From Heloderma charlesbogerti (lineage: Eukaryota; Chordata; Lepidosauria; Squamata; Helodermatidae), in assembly GCA_026122225.1 (NCBI GenBank), contig JANEZZ010001410.1, forward strand, positions 62,001 through 126,000: 64,000 bases of DNA, read 5' to 3'. This document shows, piece after piece, positions 1 through 11,423 of the stretch. Made by a program: the position numbers and the translations under genes. Each line of letters begins with the position of its first letter. Positions within the stretch are counted from its first letter, which is position 1. Under the pieces are notes generated by a model. The model was not told the DNA's origin and did not search any database. It saw only the letters and a program-made list of their open reading frames with translations.

Positions 1-240
1 TTGCAGATTTTCCATGTTGTTGTTGTTTTAATTGCACAAATTACGGCTGAATTTTGCACAGATTTGCATGATTTATACAAATTTCAGCTGCAATTCATGT
101 AAAGTATGTAAATTGCAGCTGCAAGCACAAATTATGCAAATTTCAACCACACCCTATGCAAATTATGCAAAATTTGGCCATAATTTATGCAAATCTGTAT
201 CCGTGCAAATACAGTATAGATAAATTACAACACAAAAAAT
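1..240. repeat. AT-rich foldback-like fragment
   Basis: The stretch repeats TGCAAAT, ATGCAAAT and CAGCTGCAA-type words in both orientations, as in the arms of small foldback elements elsewhere in the window. Its left side lies outside the window, so termini cannot be seen. No coding potential is credible. Confidence 0.35.
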
Positions 241-604
241 ACACAAAAAGCTCCTGGAGTTTGGGGGAAAAGCCACGACTTGGCCCCCAAATGCAATCTG
301 AGTCAAGCACATTGCAGAACTCTTATCGAGCTAAAAAAGAGATGGATTTCCCAGCAATGGACATTCCAACATACACTATGACAAAGGGGTGTTGAACCTC
401 AGTCCCTTGGACTAAATCTGGCCCACCTGGGGTCTTAACACAGCTCTCCTGCAGGTCCCCTGGCCCCACACCCTTTCCCCCAACCACCAATCATTTGGTG
501 GTTCCCTGGCTTTTCTACAATCTCCCCCATTCTAAAATATTTAAATCCCTCTCCCTAGTCTTCTAAGTAAGTGCTTTCAGCTAAACTGTGCTGATTTGTT
601 TGGT
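241..604. other. No recognised feature
   Basis: Mixed-composition sequence with no convincing gene, repeat end or RNA structure. Confidence 0.4.
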
Positions 605-1184
605 ATCCCCCAGCCGTATTTATTTATTTATTTACAATATTTATATACCACTCCACATCTAGAACAGATTTCAGAGCAGTGAATACAAGAGATAAAACAG
701 TAAAAGGCTAAAGAGATTGGAACACCACCTTAAAATCATGCTTTTTAAAAAACAGAATGACCTTAAGAACCATGGCTGGTCAGTTAAGGGATGCCTCCTA
801 GAACAGTACTGTTTTCAGGAGGGTCCAGAAGCAACCCAGTGGTGGTGCCTGCCTGACCTCCAGGTGCAGGGAGTTACAGAGAAAGGGGGACACCACATTG
901 AAGGCCCTTCTCTGAGTGGATCCCAATTGGGTCATAGGTCTATCTGGAACCACCAGGAACATGCCTTCTGATGACCTCAGTGGCCAGGTGGATTGGTAAG
1001 GGAGAAGGCACTCTCTCAGGTATCCTGGTCCCAAGTTCTTTAGGGCTTTGTACACTAGGACGCATACCTTAAACCTGGTCCGGTAGGGAATAGGCAGCCA
1101 GTGCAGTTCCCTCAACAAAGGAGCTACATGCTGAAAAGGGGCAGGTCCTGACAACAGCCAAGCTGCTTTTGCCTTTGGTCTCAC
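605..1184 (-). mobile_element. L2-type LINE, 3' end fragment with ORF2 C-terminus
   Basis: The minus strand encodes, without a stop over positions 1184-798, the typical C-terminal tail of an L2-like ORF2. It shows the LREL-HWLPI motif, an FKV-LVYKAL helix, LGPGYL, and an ending in LLKTVLF. Below it are a short non-coding tail and the (TTTA)-rich 3' end at about 620-640. The 5' part including the RT is absent, so this is a dead 5'-truncated copy. The family is recognised from its C-terminal motifs only; the exact L2 clade cannot be decided by eye. Confidence 0.7.
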
Positions 1185-2235
1185 CCACCACTGGAATGCA
1201 GCCCCTGAGAGCTTCTTTGAAATGGAATTTGGCTCTCAAGGTGAAAGAGGGTTGACACCCCTGCTACTACGTTTGGACTACGACGGGCCTGGTAAGCCCC
1301 CAAACCTCAAGTGTGACAGTTCAGGTTGAATGGGATTTGCATGACTTTGGGGGGAAACAAAGACCATTATGCAAATCTCTAAGGCTGAAGGGATTTTGCA
1401 GGTACCATCCCTGTGGTAGAGTGAATTTTCAATTATTCCAAGAGTACCGTCAAAGAGACATTGTCACCAGAGTATCTCCCCTGACTCCAGCCACACCACC
1501 ACCACTTTTAACCTTGGGACAAATCCAATTCTTCTGTGACACCTAAAGACATAAAATTTGTTAGCTGTAACAATGTATCCTGTCAAGCAGCTGAGGCTCT
1601 GTCATATTAATTACTTTACTCAGTAAGTTAAACAAATGATATGATCGCAGAATTCAGGGGAGAGACACCCTCCCAGGAGTTCTGAAAGGAGGAGGAGGAG
1701 GAGGAGGAGAAAAAGATGAAAAGGTTAGTCTTTCTAAGAGCATCCGAACTAGAATTGGTAATTTGATGCAAAGGAGTATTAATTTGTGGCAAGGCTACTT
1801 TCTTCTTAATATAATGCTATATCAAACATGGTAATAATAAACACATAATTTATAAGGCTCTCAGGGAAAAAAAAGTTCCTTCATTTCCAATATTTTTGGG
1901 CTATGCGTGGCGCTAAAGTAAAATGGGGGAGTCCCCTTGAACAATTTCATTTGTTTGACTCTAAATCTCTGGTGGCATCAGATAGTCTATTGCCCAGGAG
2001 GGTCTCATCTTTATGCTGACAATACTTGACATCAATTGTTGTGCTCCAATGATGCCAATGGAGACCCCCTTTTAACCTTCCTCATGGGTGGGGGGCAGAT
2101 TTCAGGAACCAAGCAGCTGATGGAGAAGGTTTAAACCTCCCCTCCCAGCATGAGGTGGTCTCAATCCAGATTGGGACTGCACACACTAGAGTAAGCAACT
2201 GAGAGGCGTGTGGGGGGGGGGTCAGCTGCACACTA
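1185..2235. other. No recognised gene; short (GGA)n
   Basis: Ordinary AT-leaning sequence with a (GGA)n run at about 1687-1710. I see no coding exon with flanking splice sites and no repeat end that I can place. Confidence 0.4.
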
Positions 2236-2239
2236 CATA

Positions 2240-2906
2240 ATGACTGTATCATGTACAAAGTTCTCTGAATTCCATCTCGAAGCTCATTCAAACTCAAATT
2301 TCTACCCGACTGCAAGCTTTGGTGCGTGTTTTTTTCTTGTTACATGAAAATACATCTGCAGTTGTGTGCGTATTTTCCCAAATGAGGGCCAATATGATGT
2401 CATGGTTAGAGTGTTGGGCTGGGACTTGGGAGATCTGGGTTCTAGTCCCCACTCAGCCATGAAGGTCACTGGGTGACTTTGTTCCACTTACTGATTCTCA
2501 GCCTTACCTACCTCACAGGGTTGTTGTGAGGATAAAATGGAGAGGAGGACCATGTAGCTGCCTTGGGTTCCTTGCAAGAGGAAAGAATGATGGATATAAG
2601 TGCTATCATTTTTGTTGTTGTTGTACACATCCATTGTGTGCATCTTTGAAATGTATGCATTCTTCTCCCATTGATTAAAGCATACTTGTGCGCATTTTTC
2701 AAAAGTACGCATTCTTTTCATGGACAGGTTTTCAAATGTAAGCTGTCTTCAAACTCCTTTATTTCGGTCTGCAAATCACAGCATCAGCTTGGAAATGTAC
2801 AGACCTCAACCACAGATTGCATCCAAGTTCATGTTCACTCCAGAAGGTGCAAACTGGTTAAATCCTGATCGAAAATGAACTGAAATGAATTTTTCATACA
2901 TCCCTA
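2240..2906. mobile_element. MITE of the TATGAGAAATT family, interrupted by a SINE
   Basis: The right end reads TTTTCATACATCCCTA at 2891-2906, preceded by a segment around 2840-2890 that is the inverse of the left ends at 4002 and 24617 (gatcaggatt, cagttcattt words). The part around 2270-2380 resembles 56920-57010. A tRNA-derived SINE sits inside at about 2385-2610. The left terminus is degraded. Confidence 0.5.
2385..2612 (+). mobile_element. tRNA-derived SINE
   Basis: The head has a tRNA-like promoter: an A-box-like TGGTTAGAGTGTTGG and a B box in GGTTCTAGTCCCC. The body follows (cactgggtgact, cctcacagggttgttgtgag, gataaaatgg), and the tail is TTGTTGTTG. This body is common in squamate genomes. 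It is a retroposon, not a functional tRNA gene. Confidence 0.65.
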
Positions 2907-2994
2907 GACCCTAAGAGTATATTTTTTGCACCAGGCACTGGTTGGTGATCCTCAGGCTTTGGGTAAAAAAAAAAAAGTAATGCTCTCTGTCATG

Positions 2995-3155
2995 GATCTG
3001 TCCTTGATGGTGGTTTGGAAATGTCAGCTGGCCCAGAATTCAGTGGCAGAACAGTTCTAGTGCCAGCCACAGAGGGAGGATGTTACTGCAATTCTAAATG
3101 ATGCCCACTGGTTACCAATTACTTTCTGGACTCAGTCCCTAAGCCCTGCTTCAGG
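2995..3155 (+). mobile_element. L2-type LINE fragment
   Basis: A short remnant whose plus strand around 3100-3125 reads as N-D-A-H-W-L-P-I-T. HWLPI is the diagnostic motif near the C-terminus of L2-like ORF2. No continuous frame remains. Confidence 0.45.
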
Positions 3156-3365
3156 AAGGACCATAGCTCAGTGGCAGAGCACCGGTTTTGCATGCAGGAG
3201 GTCCCAAGTTCAATCCCCGGCAACTCCAGGTCCCCCGGCATCTCCAGGTCCCCAGCAAGGACTCCTGTCTGTGTTCCTGGAGAGCCACTGTCAGGAACAG
3301 TCAACAATACTGTGGTAGGAGGACCAGCAGCCTCACTCAGTATAAAGCAGCTTCTAGTGTTCCTG
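3155..3365 (+). mobile_element. tRNA-derived SINE (TAGCTCAGTGG head)
   Basis: It starts with ATAGCTCAGTGGCAGAGC (A box), then TTTGCATGCAGGAGGTCCCA and GTTCAATCCCC (B box). A duplicated ctccaggtcccc stretch and a tail with CAATACTG and GTATAAAGCAGCTTC follow. A-box and B-box spacing is tRNA-like, but the rest of a tRNA cloverleaf is absent. Confidence 0.75.
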
Positions 3366-3745
3366 TGCATTGTTTGTCTCCTCTTCTGTTCCTCTGTGTG
3401 AGTGAAACTGTCCACTTGGGGAAAATGTGCAGAAACTCTTTTAGCCTTCATAGGATGCTGAATCCACAGGGGTTACTAAGTCCAGCATAGAGCTTTCAAG
3501 ATATTTTCATTAAGAAAGTTTTCTTTTTAATGAAGCCCTATATTAATAAGACCCAGCTGGATGACTCTTTCTGGAACAGAGCAAAGCACTGAAATCCAGA
3601 ATTAAGAAATGAGGAGCTCGTGGGAGGAAAGAATATTTCTAACTGAATAGTGCATTTCCCCGGGTAGGTGTCTGACTCTGTTTTGAATAATGTTGGGAGG
3701 GTGCTGACTGTGGTCTATCTATGCCTGTAAAGGAAAACACACATA

Positions 3746-3810
3746 GTCACATGGGGGGGGGGAGTGGAGATTGTGTGTGTGTGTGTGTGCACGTGCGTGC
3801 ATGCATGCAT

Positions 3811-3842
<32 letters not shown>

Positions 3843-3872
3843 AAGAAAGAAAAAGAAAGAAAGAAAGCAAGA

Positions 3873-3903
<31 letters not shown>

Positions 3904-3907
3904 CATG
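3746..3907. repeat. Compound microsatellite
   Basis: Consecutive runs of G, (TG)n, (GCAT)n, (GA)n, (GAAA)n and (GGCA)n. Open frames here are low-complexity artefacts. Confidence 0.9.
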
Positions 3908-4001
3908 TACTGTGAGGCATGTACAGTGGAACGACATGTCATCCAGTGAAAATGACAAGCTGGATTAGGTGTAGGGAAAATGAAGTATTTCTTTGCATAA
4001 T

Positions 4002-4310
4002 TAGAGATGTATGAGAAATTTGTTTCAGTTTGTTTTTGATCAGGATTTACCCAGTTTTCACCTTTCAGAGAAAACATGGACTCCAATGCAACCTGTGGTC
4101 AAACTCTGTACATTTCCAAGGTTGTAATGTGATTCACAGATGTAAACAAATGTGTTCAACAGCAGGCATTTCTTTTTTTGAAAAATGCATACAAATACAT
4201 GATTTTAATCATTGGGAGATGAATGTGAATGGGAGAAAAATGTGCACAGGAATACGGATGGATTTTCACGCAAAAAGAAAAAAGAAGAAGCTCATAATCT
4301 GCTATAGTCA
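4002..4310. mobile_element. MITE of the TATGAGAAATT family, left part
   Basis: It begins TAGAGATGTATGAGAAATT and continues with the gttttgatcaggatt and cacctttc words that also occur at 24617 and, inverted, at 2830-2906 and 57190-57267. No right terminus or TSD was found, so it is probably truncated. Confidence 0.5.
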
Positions 4311-4369
4311 CGACTCAGAATGACCGTCAAGATAAAATGTGGAGAACTTTGAGCTGAGCTTGAGTGATA

Positions 4370-4505
4370 CACAATGCACAGTTAACTTAGAAATTCACTG
4401 CCACAGAATGATGTGATGGCTACTCATTTGGATACCTTTAAAGGAAGATTAGACAAGTTCATGGAATTTAGGCCTATCAGTGGCTATCTGTCTTTGATTC
4501 TGTGG
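4370..4505 (+). mobile_element. CR1 LINE 3' fragment
   Basis: It matches the CR1 3' region found inverted at 5360-5450: aattcactgccacag, gtgatggctac, ttaaaggaagattagacaa. It is a short 5'-truncated remnant with no coding capacity. Confidence 0.55.
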
Positions 4506-4559
4506 ACAGTTGTCCAGCATGGTTGACTGCAAGAACTGCAGGGCTGGTTGCCTCCAAGA

Positions 4560-4760
4560 ACAGGAACATAGGAGGCTGCCTTTTGCTGAGTCAGATTACT
4601 GGTCCATCTAGATCAGTATCATCTACACTGAGGGGCAGCAGCTTTCATGCCCACCATGGACTTTCATGCCAACTCTGGATTGAACCTGGGATAGGGATGG
4701 CAAAGGAATCCAGTTGGGGGGTAGAGCTCAGTGAGTTTTCACCAGTGGACCCCAGGCTTG
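4560..4760 (-). mobile_element. tRNA-derived SINE, inverted
   Basis: The plus strand shows the reverse complement of the TAGCTCAGTGG SINE: cataggaggctgcctttt, gctgagtcagatta, ggtccatctagatcagtat, then gattgaacctgggat near the tRNA-like head. It is diverged and has no intact A box. Confidence 0.6.
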
Positions 4761-4794
4761 CCTGACTCAATGTGTGCAAAGCTGGGCAAGCTCA

Positions 4795-4995
4795 CAGTTT
4801 TGTTTTTTTAAAAAAATGTGCACATCATGATTTGCACAAAATTGCGGGTATAAATATTTATGGAAATCACAATTCGCACAAAATTGCGTTATTTACAGCC
4901 GCCATTTTGTGCAAATCACAATTTCCATAAATATTTATATCCACAATTGTGCACAAATAATGGCTTGTGGATTAAAAAAAAAAAAGTGGGGAATT
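4795..4995. repeat. AT-rich foldback palindrome
   Basis: The arms around TAAATATTTATGGAAATCAC and its complement, centred near 4890, form an imperfect hairpin of roughly 180 bp flanked by T-rich and A-rich runs. Element termini and a TSD are not resolved. Confidence 0.5.
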
Positions 4996-5124
4996 TCCCA
5001 AATTTCGGGAAGTGACCCATCACTCAGCTCGCAAATGCTCACCGAGTCAGGGATGCCTCAGGGATCTGTTAAGCCAAAAGTGAACAGGATTTCCCTACAA
5101 CAGCCATCCCTAACCTGGGATCTT

Positions 5125-6475
5125 TCTGCATGTAAGAATAAGAACATAAGAAGAGCCATGCTGGATCAGATCAAGGGTCTGTCTAGCCCAGGATTCTGTT
5201 CACACAGTGGCCAACCAGCTGTCGGCCAGGAACCCACAAGGAGGACATGAGTGCAACAGAACCTCCCACCCATGTTCCCGAGCAATTGGTGTACATAGGC
5301 TTACTGCTTCTGGTACTGGAAGTAACACATATCCATCAAGACTAGTAGCCCTTGATAGCCTTTTCCTCCAGAAATTTGTCTAATCCCCTTTTAAAGCCAT
5401 CCAAATGGGTGGCCATCACTACATCCTGTGGTAGTGAATTCCATAGTTTAACTATGTGCTGTGTGATGAAGTCCTTCCTTTTATCTGTCCTGAATCTCCC
5501 ACCAATCAGCTTCATGGGATGACCTGGGTTCTAGTATTTTGTGGAAGGGAGAAAAAGGGAGAAAAAGGGAGGGAGGGTGTCTCCCTATCCACATTCTCCA
5601 CGCCATGCATAATTTTGTACACCTCTATCATGTCTCCCCATACCCTTCCTTATTTCCAAGCTAAACAATCCCATGTTGTAACCTTCTCTCATAGGGGAGG
5701 TGCTTCAGCAACTTGATCATTTTAATTACCCTTTCCTGCACTTTTTCCAGCTCTACAATAATGTATATATGCCTAACATGGAGTTTGCCTTTTTTTTTTT
5801 CTTTTTTTACAGCAGCCGCACACTGGATTGACATCTTCATTGAGCTGTCCACCACAGCCCCGAGATCTCTTTCTTGGTTGGTCACCGCTAGCTCAGTTCC
5901 CATCAGGTCATACTTGGTCGGGATTTTTTGCCCCAACGTGCATCGTTTTACACTTGCTTACATTGAGCCTCATTTAGATGCCCATTCTCCCAATTTAGAG
6001 AGATCCTTTTGGAGCTCTTCACAGTCCTTTTTTGTTTTGACCACCCTAAATAATTTGATGTCATTGGCAAACTTGACCACTTTACTGTTGATTCCTAATT
6101 CCAGATCGTTTATGAACAGGTTGAATAGCATTGGTCCTAATACAGATCCCTATGGGACCCCACTATTTATTTCCCTCCATTGGGAGAATTTACCACTTAT
6201 TCCTACTCTCTGCTCTCTGTTCTTTAACCAGTTACCAACCATAAGAGGTCCTGTCCTCTTATTCTATGACTGCCAAGTTTGCTCAGGAGTCTTTGGTGAT
6301 GGACTTTGTCAAAAGCCTTTTGGAAGTCCAAGTAAACAGTGTCTACCAGATCACCCCTGTCTATATGTTTATTGACACTCTCAAAGGACTCTAAAAGGTT
6401 AGTGAGGTTACGTACCTTTGCGGAAGCCGTGCTGATTCTTTTTCAGGAGGTCTTCTGCCACTGAGCTACAATCCT
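5125..6475 (-). mobile_element. CR1 LINE, 5'-truncated, inverted
   Basis: Reading the minus strand, the remnant covers late RT and the downstream part of ORF2 (for example E-R-D-L-G-A-V-V-D-S-S near 5870) and then the 3' non-coding region (ttcactaccacaggatgta, atgttcttatt). The 3' end lies at about 5130. Frameshifts and a T-rich expansion at 5791-5806 break the frame. It is a non-functional copy of the same class as the plus-strand CR1 at 15345-24425. Confidence 0.75.
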
Positions 6476-6918
6476 TTCCCTAAGGAGGAGCACCGACCAA
6501 GTCACGGCTCTTCGTGTAGCAAGTCAGGAGATAGATTAGGCTGAAAGTGTTAAATTATGTTCCTGGGAAGCTGTGGGATTTCTGGGAAGCTTATTAGGGG
6601 GTTTCAGTTAGAAGATCAATCATGGCAGAGAAATGTAGGGATGAGAGAGCCAGGGATGTTTGAGCTCACCTGAAATTCTCTGAACTTTACTTCAAAGCTT
6701 GGTTCTGCTCACTCCCATTGTCATTTGCAACCTGTTTCTTTGGTTCATTCAGATGGGGTAAGTTGTGCATTTTGTGAATGTGGATGGAAGTTTGGGAAAC
6801 TGCAAACGTTTTCAGAGAACATGCCCTCCTGTTCACATTCGGGCTGGCAAATGAGGCATTTCCAGTTTGTGAACTGATGCAAAATCCTCATACATTACTA
6901 TGCAAGGGGAGCATCGAG
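6476..6918. other. No recognised feature
   Basis: Unique-looking sequence between a CR1 remnant and a foldback element; nothing identified. Confidence 0.35.
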
Positions 6919-7747
6919 TAGGGATTGGTGGACTCCTTGGAGTCCATACTTGGCAGGTGCTCCAGCAGCCACACCACTGCCACCCCGTCCATGAAAGCCA
7001 GGCTGCGTGAGACCCAGGAGGGCTCAGAGAGCTGCCTGGGAGTGCACTGCAGCTGCCCACTCCTCTATGCGAGCCACCACCTTTTCCACAAAACAGGACT
7101 GTATATTTTCATAGATTTACTGTTGTGCACAATGGTGGGTGGAAAGGGCCATTCCACAGCATTAGAGTCCTCGAATGTTGTCAGACTGGTGCTTTCCAGC
7201 CACCGTTGTGTGCAACAATAAATCTATGAAAATATAGAGCCCCATCTTATGCAAAAGGGGCTCTATATTTTGGTGCATTGCATAGCTGGGATGGGAGGGG
7301 GAGAAAGCATTGATCCTTTCTCCACCTCCCATCCTAGGCCAGCAACATGGGAGCCGGGGCTTGATGGGAGGACGGTGAGAGGAGTTTCACTCTCATCTTC
7401 CTCCTCCCCTGAAGCCTCTGCCTTCATGGTAGCTGGGATGGGAGGGGGAGAAAGGATTCTGCCCCCCTCCAGCTGAGCCATGCACCCACATCAGCTTTTT
7501 CTGTAAATTAAATCTTGAGCACAATGGCCAGCCGGAAAGTGCTGGCCATTGTGCGCAAGATTTAATTTATGGAAAATAACAAGTCACCATTTGCAACTTG
7601 GCTGTGAGCACTTGCAAGTGGGACTGGGAAGTCCTGGCAGCTCACACAGCTCAGTGGGTGGGGGCTTGGCAAGCCACGTCCAGGGGGCCAAGTGGGGGGG
7701 GAGTCCATCAGACTCCACCCCCTACATGGACATTTGTGACATCCCTA
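6919..7747. mobile_element. Foldback hAT-like MITE, diverged
   Basis: It begins TAGGGATTGG and ends GACATCCCTA, with a decayed 8-bp TSD (gcatcgag at 6911-6918, gtgttgag at 7748-7755). The three mismatches are transitions. Inside are long hairpins: AAATCTATGAAAATATA arms at about 7085-7240, and a stem at 7505-7568 with GCTGGCCATTGTGC as its inner strand. There is no transposase. Divergence of the TSD suggests an older insertion than the GATAGGCTA-type copies. Confidence 0.7.
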
Positions 7748-7825
7748 GTGTTGAGTTATTTCTAGGGTGCCTTCTCTGTTCATCAGGGATGGTTGCAAGG
7801 TACATGTGGACAGACTGTATGCCGT

Positions 7826-8000
7826 AGAACAGGGGTGTAGAACCTTTGGCCCACTGGGCCCCTGGAACCCCCTGAAGTGCAAGCCCCACCCCCTGGAGGA
7901 ATCACCCTGGAGGGCACCCTGGCTGTTATCTCCAACCTGAGACTGGAGATAACATTTGGGATGCAGGTGATGGGGACTCAGCCCATGCTGGTAAGAGTGG
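7826..8000. repeat. Unclassified interspersed repeat
   Basis: It begins CAGGGGTGTAGAACCTTTGG. Its body words (agccccaccccctggagga, atctccaacctgagactgg) recur, rearranged or inverted, at 56170-56390. I cannot assign a class. Confidence 0.35.
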
Positions 8001-8099
8001 CTGGGTAGTCCAGTCCCTTGCCCCCCTACCCTCCCACCCAAAGCACCAAAACAGGCCTTCTAGTCATCAACTCCACATCACAAATATTTGTGTGGCCTA

Positions 8100-8489
8100 T
8101 CACATCAAAAAACAGGGACACAAATGGCGTAGTGGACGCCATTTGCGGCCGTAAAGCTGGTAGATTAATCTAAATGCAGCCGTAAATGGCTGCATTCAGG
8201 CTAATCTACCAGCTTTATGGCCGCAAATGGTGCCCACTATGCCATTTGCATCCGGAGTCTAACTTAGCACAGCGATACGGCATGGCAATGGCTGCCGGCC
8301 ATATTGACATTCACCAGCGATGCGGAGCAGGTGGCCAGCTCCACTGGATCGACGCAAAGACGGATCTGACCCAGATGGATTTCAGGGGCGGCAGAGGTGA
8401 GTGCTCCATTCCACCACAGGCCCCAATGGGGCTGGATTCTTGGAGTCCAGCCTGATTGGGGCCATGGCAGAATTCTCCCCCATCCCTAC
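8100..8489. mobile_element. Foldback MITE, CCGTAAATGGC subtype
   Basis: A central hairpin (8107-8253) has arms carrying GCCATTTGCGGC and TAGATTAATCTAAATGCAG-like words. To the right is a GC-rich arm with a donor-like AGGTGAGT at 8395-8402 and the end GGCAGAATTCTCCCCCATCCCTA at about 8489. The left terminus is unclear. It belongs with 30781, 41647, 54129 and 62862. Confidence 0.55.
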
Positions 8490-9140
8490 ATGCATTCTAC
8501 AGAATTCTGAGCTACATGCAAGCCAAGAAGCCCAATAATCTCCCCTGCAGGTCCTACTCTTTCCAGCACAAGCTGGCTGGACAGCTGTGTATGGTGTAGG
8601 AGCAACACAAAGCCAAGGGATGCAGCATAAAGGGGAAGGCGACTTCTAGACTAGGCAAAAGCATGGTGCTCCCCTCCCATGACACACACACGAGAATCTG
8701 CTCTGTACCCGGATAGCAGCAGGGCTCAAGAGGAGCTGGGATGGTCCAAGGCAATCGGCATCCCTTGAACCAAAACTGCTGCAACTGGAACAGGCCAAGC
8801 AAGTCATTGCAATGCACAAAAGAATCCACAACATGAAGAAGCCAAGGGAATATACCACTCCCACCATAGCTTAGACTGTAAGCTTTTAAGAGCTTCAAGA
8901 TGCCAGGAGATAAATTTGTGGAGGACACATTGATGCCCAAGTGGTCATGGGAGCAAAGTGGAACCTTCAGGGTTAGAGGCACTATGCCACTAAACAGCAA
9001 TGACCAGGGAACAACAACTGGAAGGCTAGTGCCCTTTATGCCCTGTTTGGCTGGACATGGTCAGAAACAGAATGCTAAAATAGATGTTCCTTTGGTCTGT
9101 TCTTATTGCTCTTAATATGGTTCACTCCAGTGGTATGTCA
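8490..9140. other. No recognised feature
   Basis: An open frame of about 148 codons on the minus strand (9000-8554) has no recognisable domain and lies in what looks like non-coding sequence; I do not call it a gene. Confidence 0.35.
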
Positions 9141-9149
9141 ATCACAGAG

Positions 9150-9412
9150 AGCCAACGTGATGCAAGGGCTAGAGTTTTGCACTTCAATAACGACCTGTGT
9201 TTAATTCCCTATTCCACTGCCTGGGCCAAGCTGACTGGGTGACTTGGACAAGTCACTCTCTGTTAGCCTAACCTACTTCATAGTATTGTGAAAACAAAAT
9301 GGGGCTGGGAGCAGAAATGCCAGCTTGAACCCATTGGAAGAAAAGTGAGAGGATTAGATAAAAAGTAGATAGATGGACAGACAGACAGACAGACAGACAG
9401 ATGAATTGAAGT
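9150..9412 (+). mobile_element. tRNA-derived SINE with (ACAG)n tail
   Basis: A diverged copy of the SINE type at 2385: gagccaacgtgatgcaagg, ctgggtgacttggacaag, cctaacctacttcatag. It is followed by a tail and an (ACAG)n microsatellite at about 9377-9402. Confidence 0.55.
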
Positions 9413-9929
9413 TAGGATCCAAGGACAGGGATGGATCCAGACTTAATTAGTACTAGGGTGACTGTAAACCTCCAGTAGTAGGTGAATAAAAGGAGGGATT
9501 TTTACATTTTACATGTGACTCACTACACTGACATGTTTTGAGATTCTTCTCACATGATTAGTTCTTGTAGGTCACCTGTGAGCTGTTTCCAGCCCCAAGA
9601 ATTGGACTCATGATGATTTGCTTTTTGAAAGAGCCCATTTCCGCGATGCCTGCCATGCCCATGAGGTATTTGTGAGTTTTTTAAACTTGGCAATTCATGC
9701 CCTTCAGTCAGTACTCAGAAGCCAGGTGATGTTCTGGAAATTACATACCCATTTTTCCCCCCACATCAGTTTTAGCAGTCAAAAGAGATGCAGCTGCCTT
9801 TTCCACATAAACTTATGAAATTCTCTCTCCATGTTAGGAGGGCAAGAGAACTCAACTCACAGTACATTTTGTAGAACAGGCTCCAGAAAGCTCATGATTC
9901 AGGAAGAGTGTGATCTCTTCCTGTGTTGC

Positions 9930-10550
9930 CAACTCACTGAGGAAATGGGGCAGGTGAGAGAGGTGGCCAAGGAGAGGGGTGTAGCCCTAAGGGAGAGGTG
10001 GCAGAATGGTGTCAGGGTGGAAACTGAGCAGATAGAACCCCAGAGCAGTTCTGATTCTGAGGAGGATCAGCAATCCATGGGAGAGGAGCAAACTTATCCC
10101 TCACAGGCACAGCAGCTGGCAGAGATTCCTCCTGCCAGCATTCCTGAGATAGATAGTGACCCAGACAGTGAGAGAGTGTGGGAGGGGGGCTTGCTGGACC
10201 CTCAGTGCAGATGCAGGGAGCGACGAGCTATGGAGGGCGCAGAAAGGAGGCGTAGTGCTTGTTTGGCACGCAAGCAACGGCCGCCTCCTGTGGACCCAAG
10301 GGAAAGAGGGAGGATCTCTCCCTAGCCCATAAGTTCAGGGCCTTCAAGTGACTCTCCTTCAAACGGGGATCAACTGCCTATTCGGAGCATAGGCCACTCT
10401 GCTGTTCCTTGCTTAGTCGCTACTGATTAGCATCTGATAGAGTCAGTAAGTTGTAAATGGATTAAAGCCTTGAAAATAATCCTTTTGTCTGTGTCTTGAG
10501 TTGGCTATTGGAGTAGACTGAAAGAGGCTGCCAGGGTGCTCCTGACAAAT
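9930..10550 (+). mobile_element. Possible LTR retrotransposon end (solo LTR or fragment)
   Basis: The right part (10440-10550) has an LTR-like layout: ggattaaagccttgaaaat near a polyadenylation-like region, a T/G-rich stretch with ttgtctgtgtcttgag, then an end in GCTCCTGACA. An open frame over 9831-10325 rich in Glu, Arg and Ser has no domain I recognise and probably runs through the U3 region. The left LTR boundary and a TSD are not visible. Confidence 0.35.
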
Positions 10551-10684
10551 GGACTGCGAGGCCTGGCAGGCTGGATTCAGTCATGGTCCAAAGGTTCCCT
10601 ACCTCTCAACTAAGGTTTCTCTGTAATGATGGTAGCTGTGAAGGACACAACAGTGGTCTGCAGTTAGGTCTACACCAATTGTTC

Positions 10685-10720
10685 TGTGAATGGGATGTGG
10701 CGAAACACATCCCATTCACA
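10685..10720. repeat. Perfect 15-bp inverted repeat
   Basis: TGTGAATGGGATGTG and its exact complement are separated by 6 bases. It is probably a remnant of a small foldback element. Confidence 0.7.
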
Positions 10721-10749
10721 TGAAGAATGGGGCCACTATTGCAGGCCAT

Positions 10750-11415
10750 CCAAGGTCCCTGGTCTGAGTGAGAGAGGAAGGAGGGGGGGTGAGTGTCTAG
10801 ACACCTACTATCTCTAGCTGCATTCTGAAGGCTTCTTCATCATAATGATGATGGCGGCAGCAGCAGGTGGGAGCATAGGAGAGGAGAAAAGCTGTCATAT
10901 TTCCCCAAGAGCACAAAGGGTGAAGATGAAAAACAACTGAAAGAAGAGTGTGAGCCTGGGAGAAACACCCATGAAAAAACCTTTCATTACTGGAGATGGG
11001 CTTCCTGCTCTGGTTGAGTGCTGTCACATAAATACAGCAGCCAACGGGTTGTGGTAGCACCAGCCTGGAAAAGAATGGGCTTCCGAAGGAACATTTCAAC
11101 CTTATAAGACATTGCTCAAAATTACTGCCGTGAGGTCCTGAGCTGCTACAATCGAGGGATAATTTATTGCCCAAAGAAGTCAACTCCATCTCCTTGGAGG
11201 TGTTCTGAACCTTACAGGAAAGGTCGTTAAGGTAACTAATGTCAAAAATAAAACCCATGGGGCACATACCCCCATCACCTGTTCAAAAGCAGGCAAGGGG
11301 ATCATGGAAGACAGTTAACTTGCAACAAGGACATAGACTAAAATAATAATTCATTCTGCAGGAGACATTAGAAAACCAATGGTGGGATGGTTCAGTGGTT
11401 AGATTGTTGGTCCAA
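10750..11415. other. No recognised gene
   Basis: Unique-looking sequence. A 156-codon open frame on the minus strand has no recognisable domain. A SINE-head-like ggttcagtggttagattg lies at about 11389-11410. Confidence 0.35.
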
Positions 11416-11423
11416 GACAACAG

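Noticed and set aside
3155..3365. tRNA gene
   Set aside because: The A and B boxes are present, but the acceptor and anticodon stems are not; the downstream body is the common SINE.
6919..7747. An outward donor in this older foldback element
   Set aside because: I looked for AGGTAAGT-like motifs near both ends and found none convincing, so the donor pattern is not universal in the window.
8554..9000. A 148-codon open frame on the minus strand
   Set aside because: No domain, no splice context and no support beyond length.
9831..10325. A 164-codon open frame that could be a host gene
   Set aside because: No recognisable domain; charged low-complexity composition and the position before an LTR-like end suggest transposon sequence.
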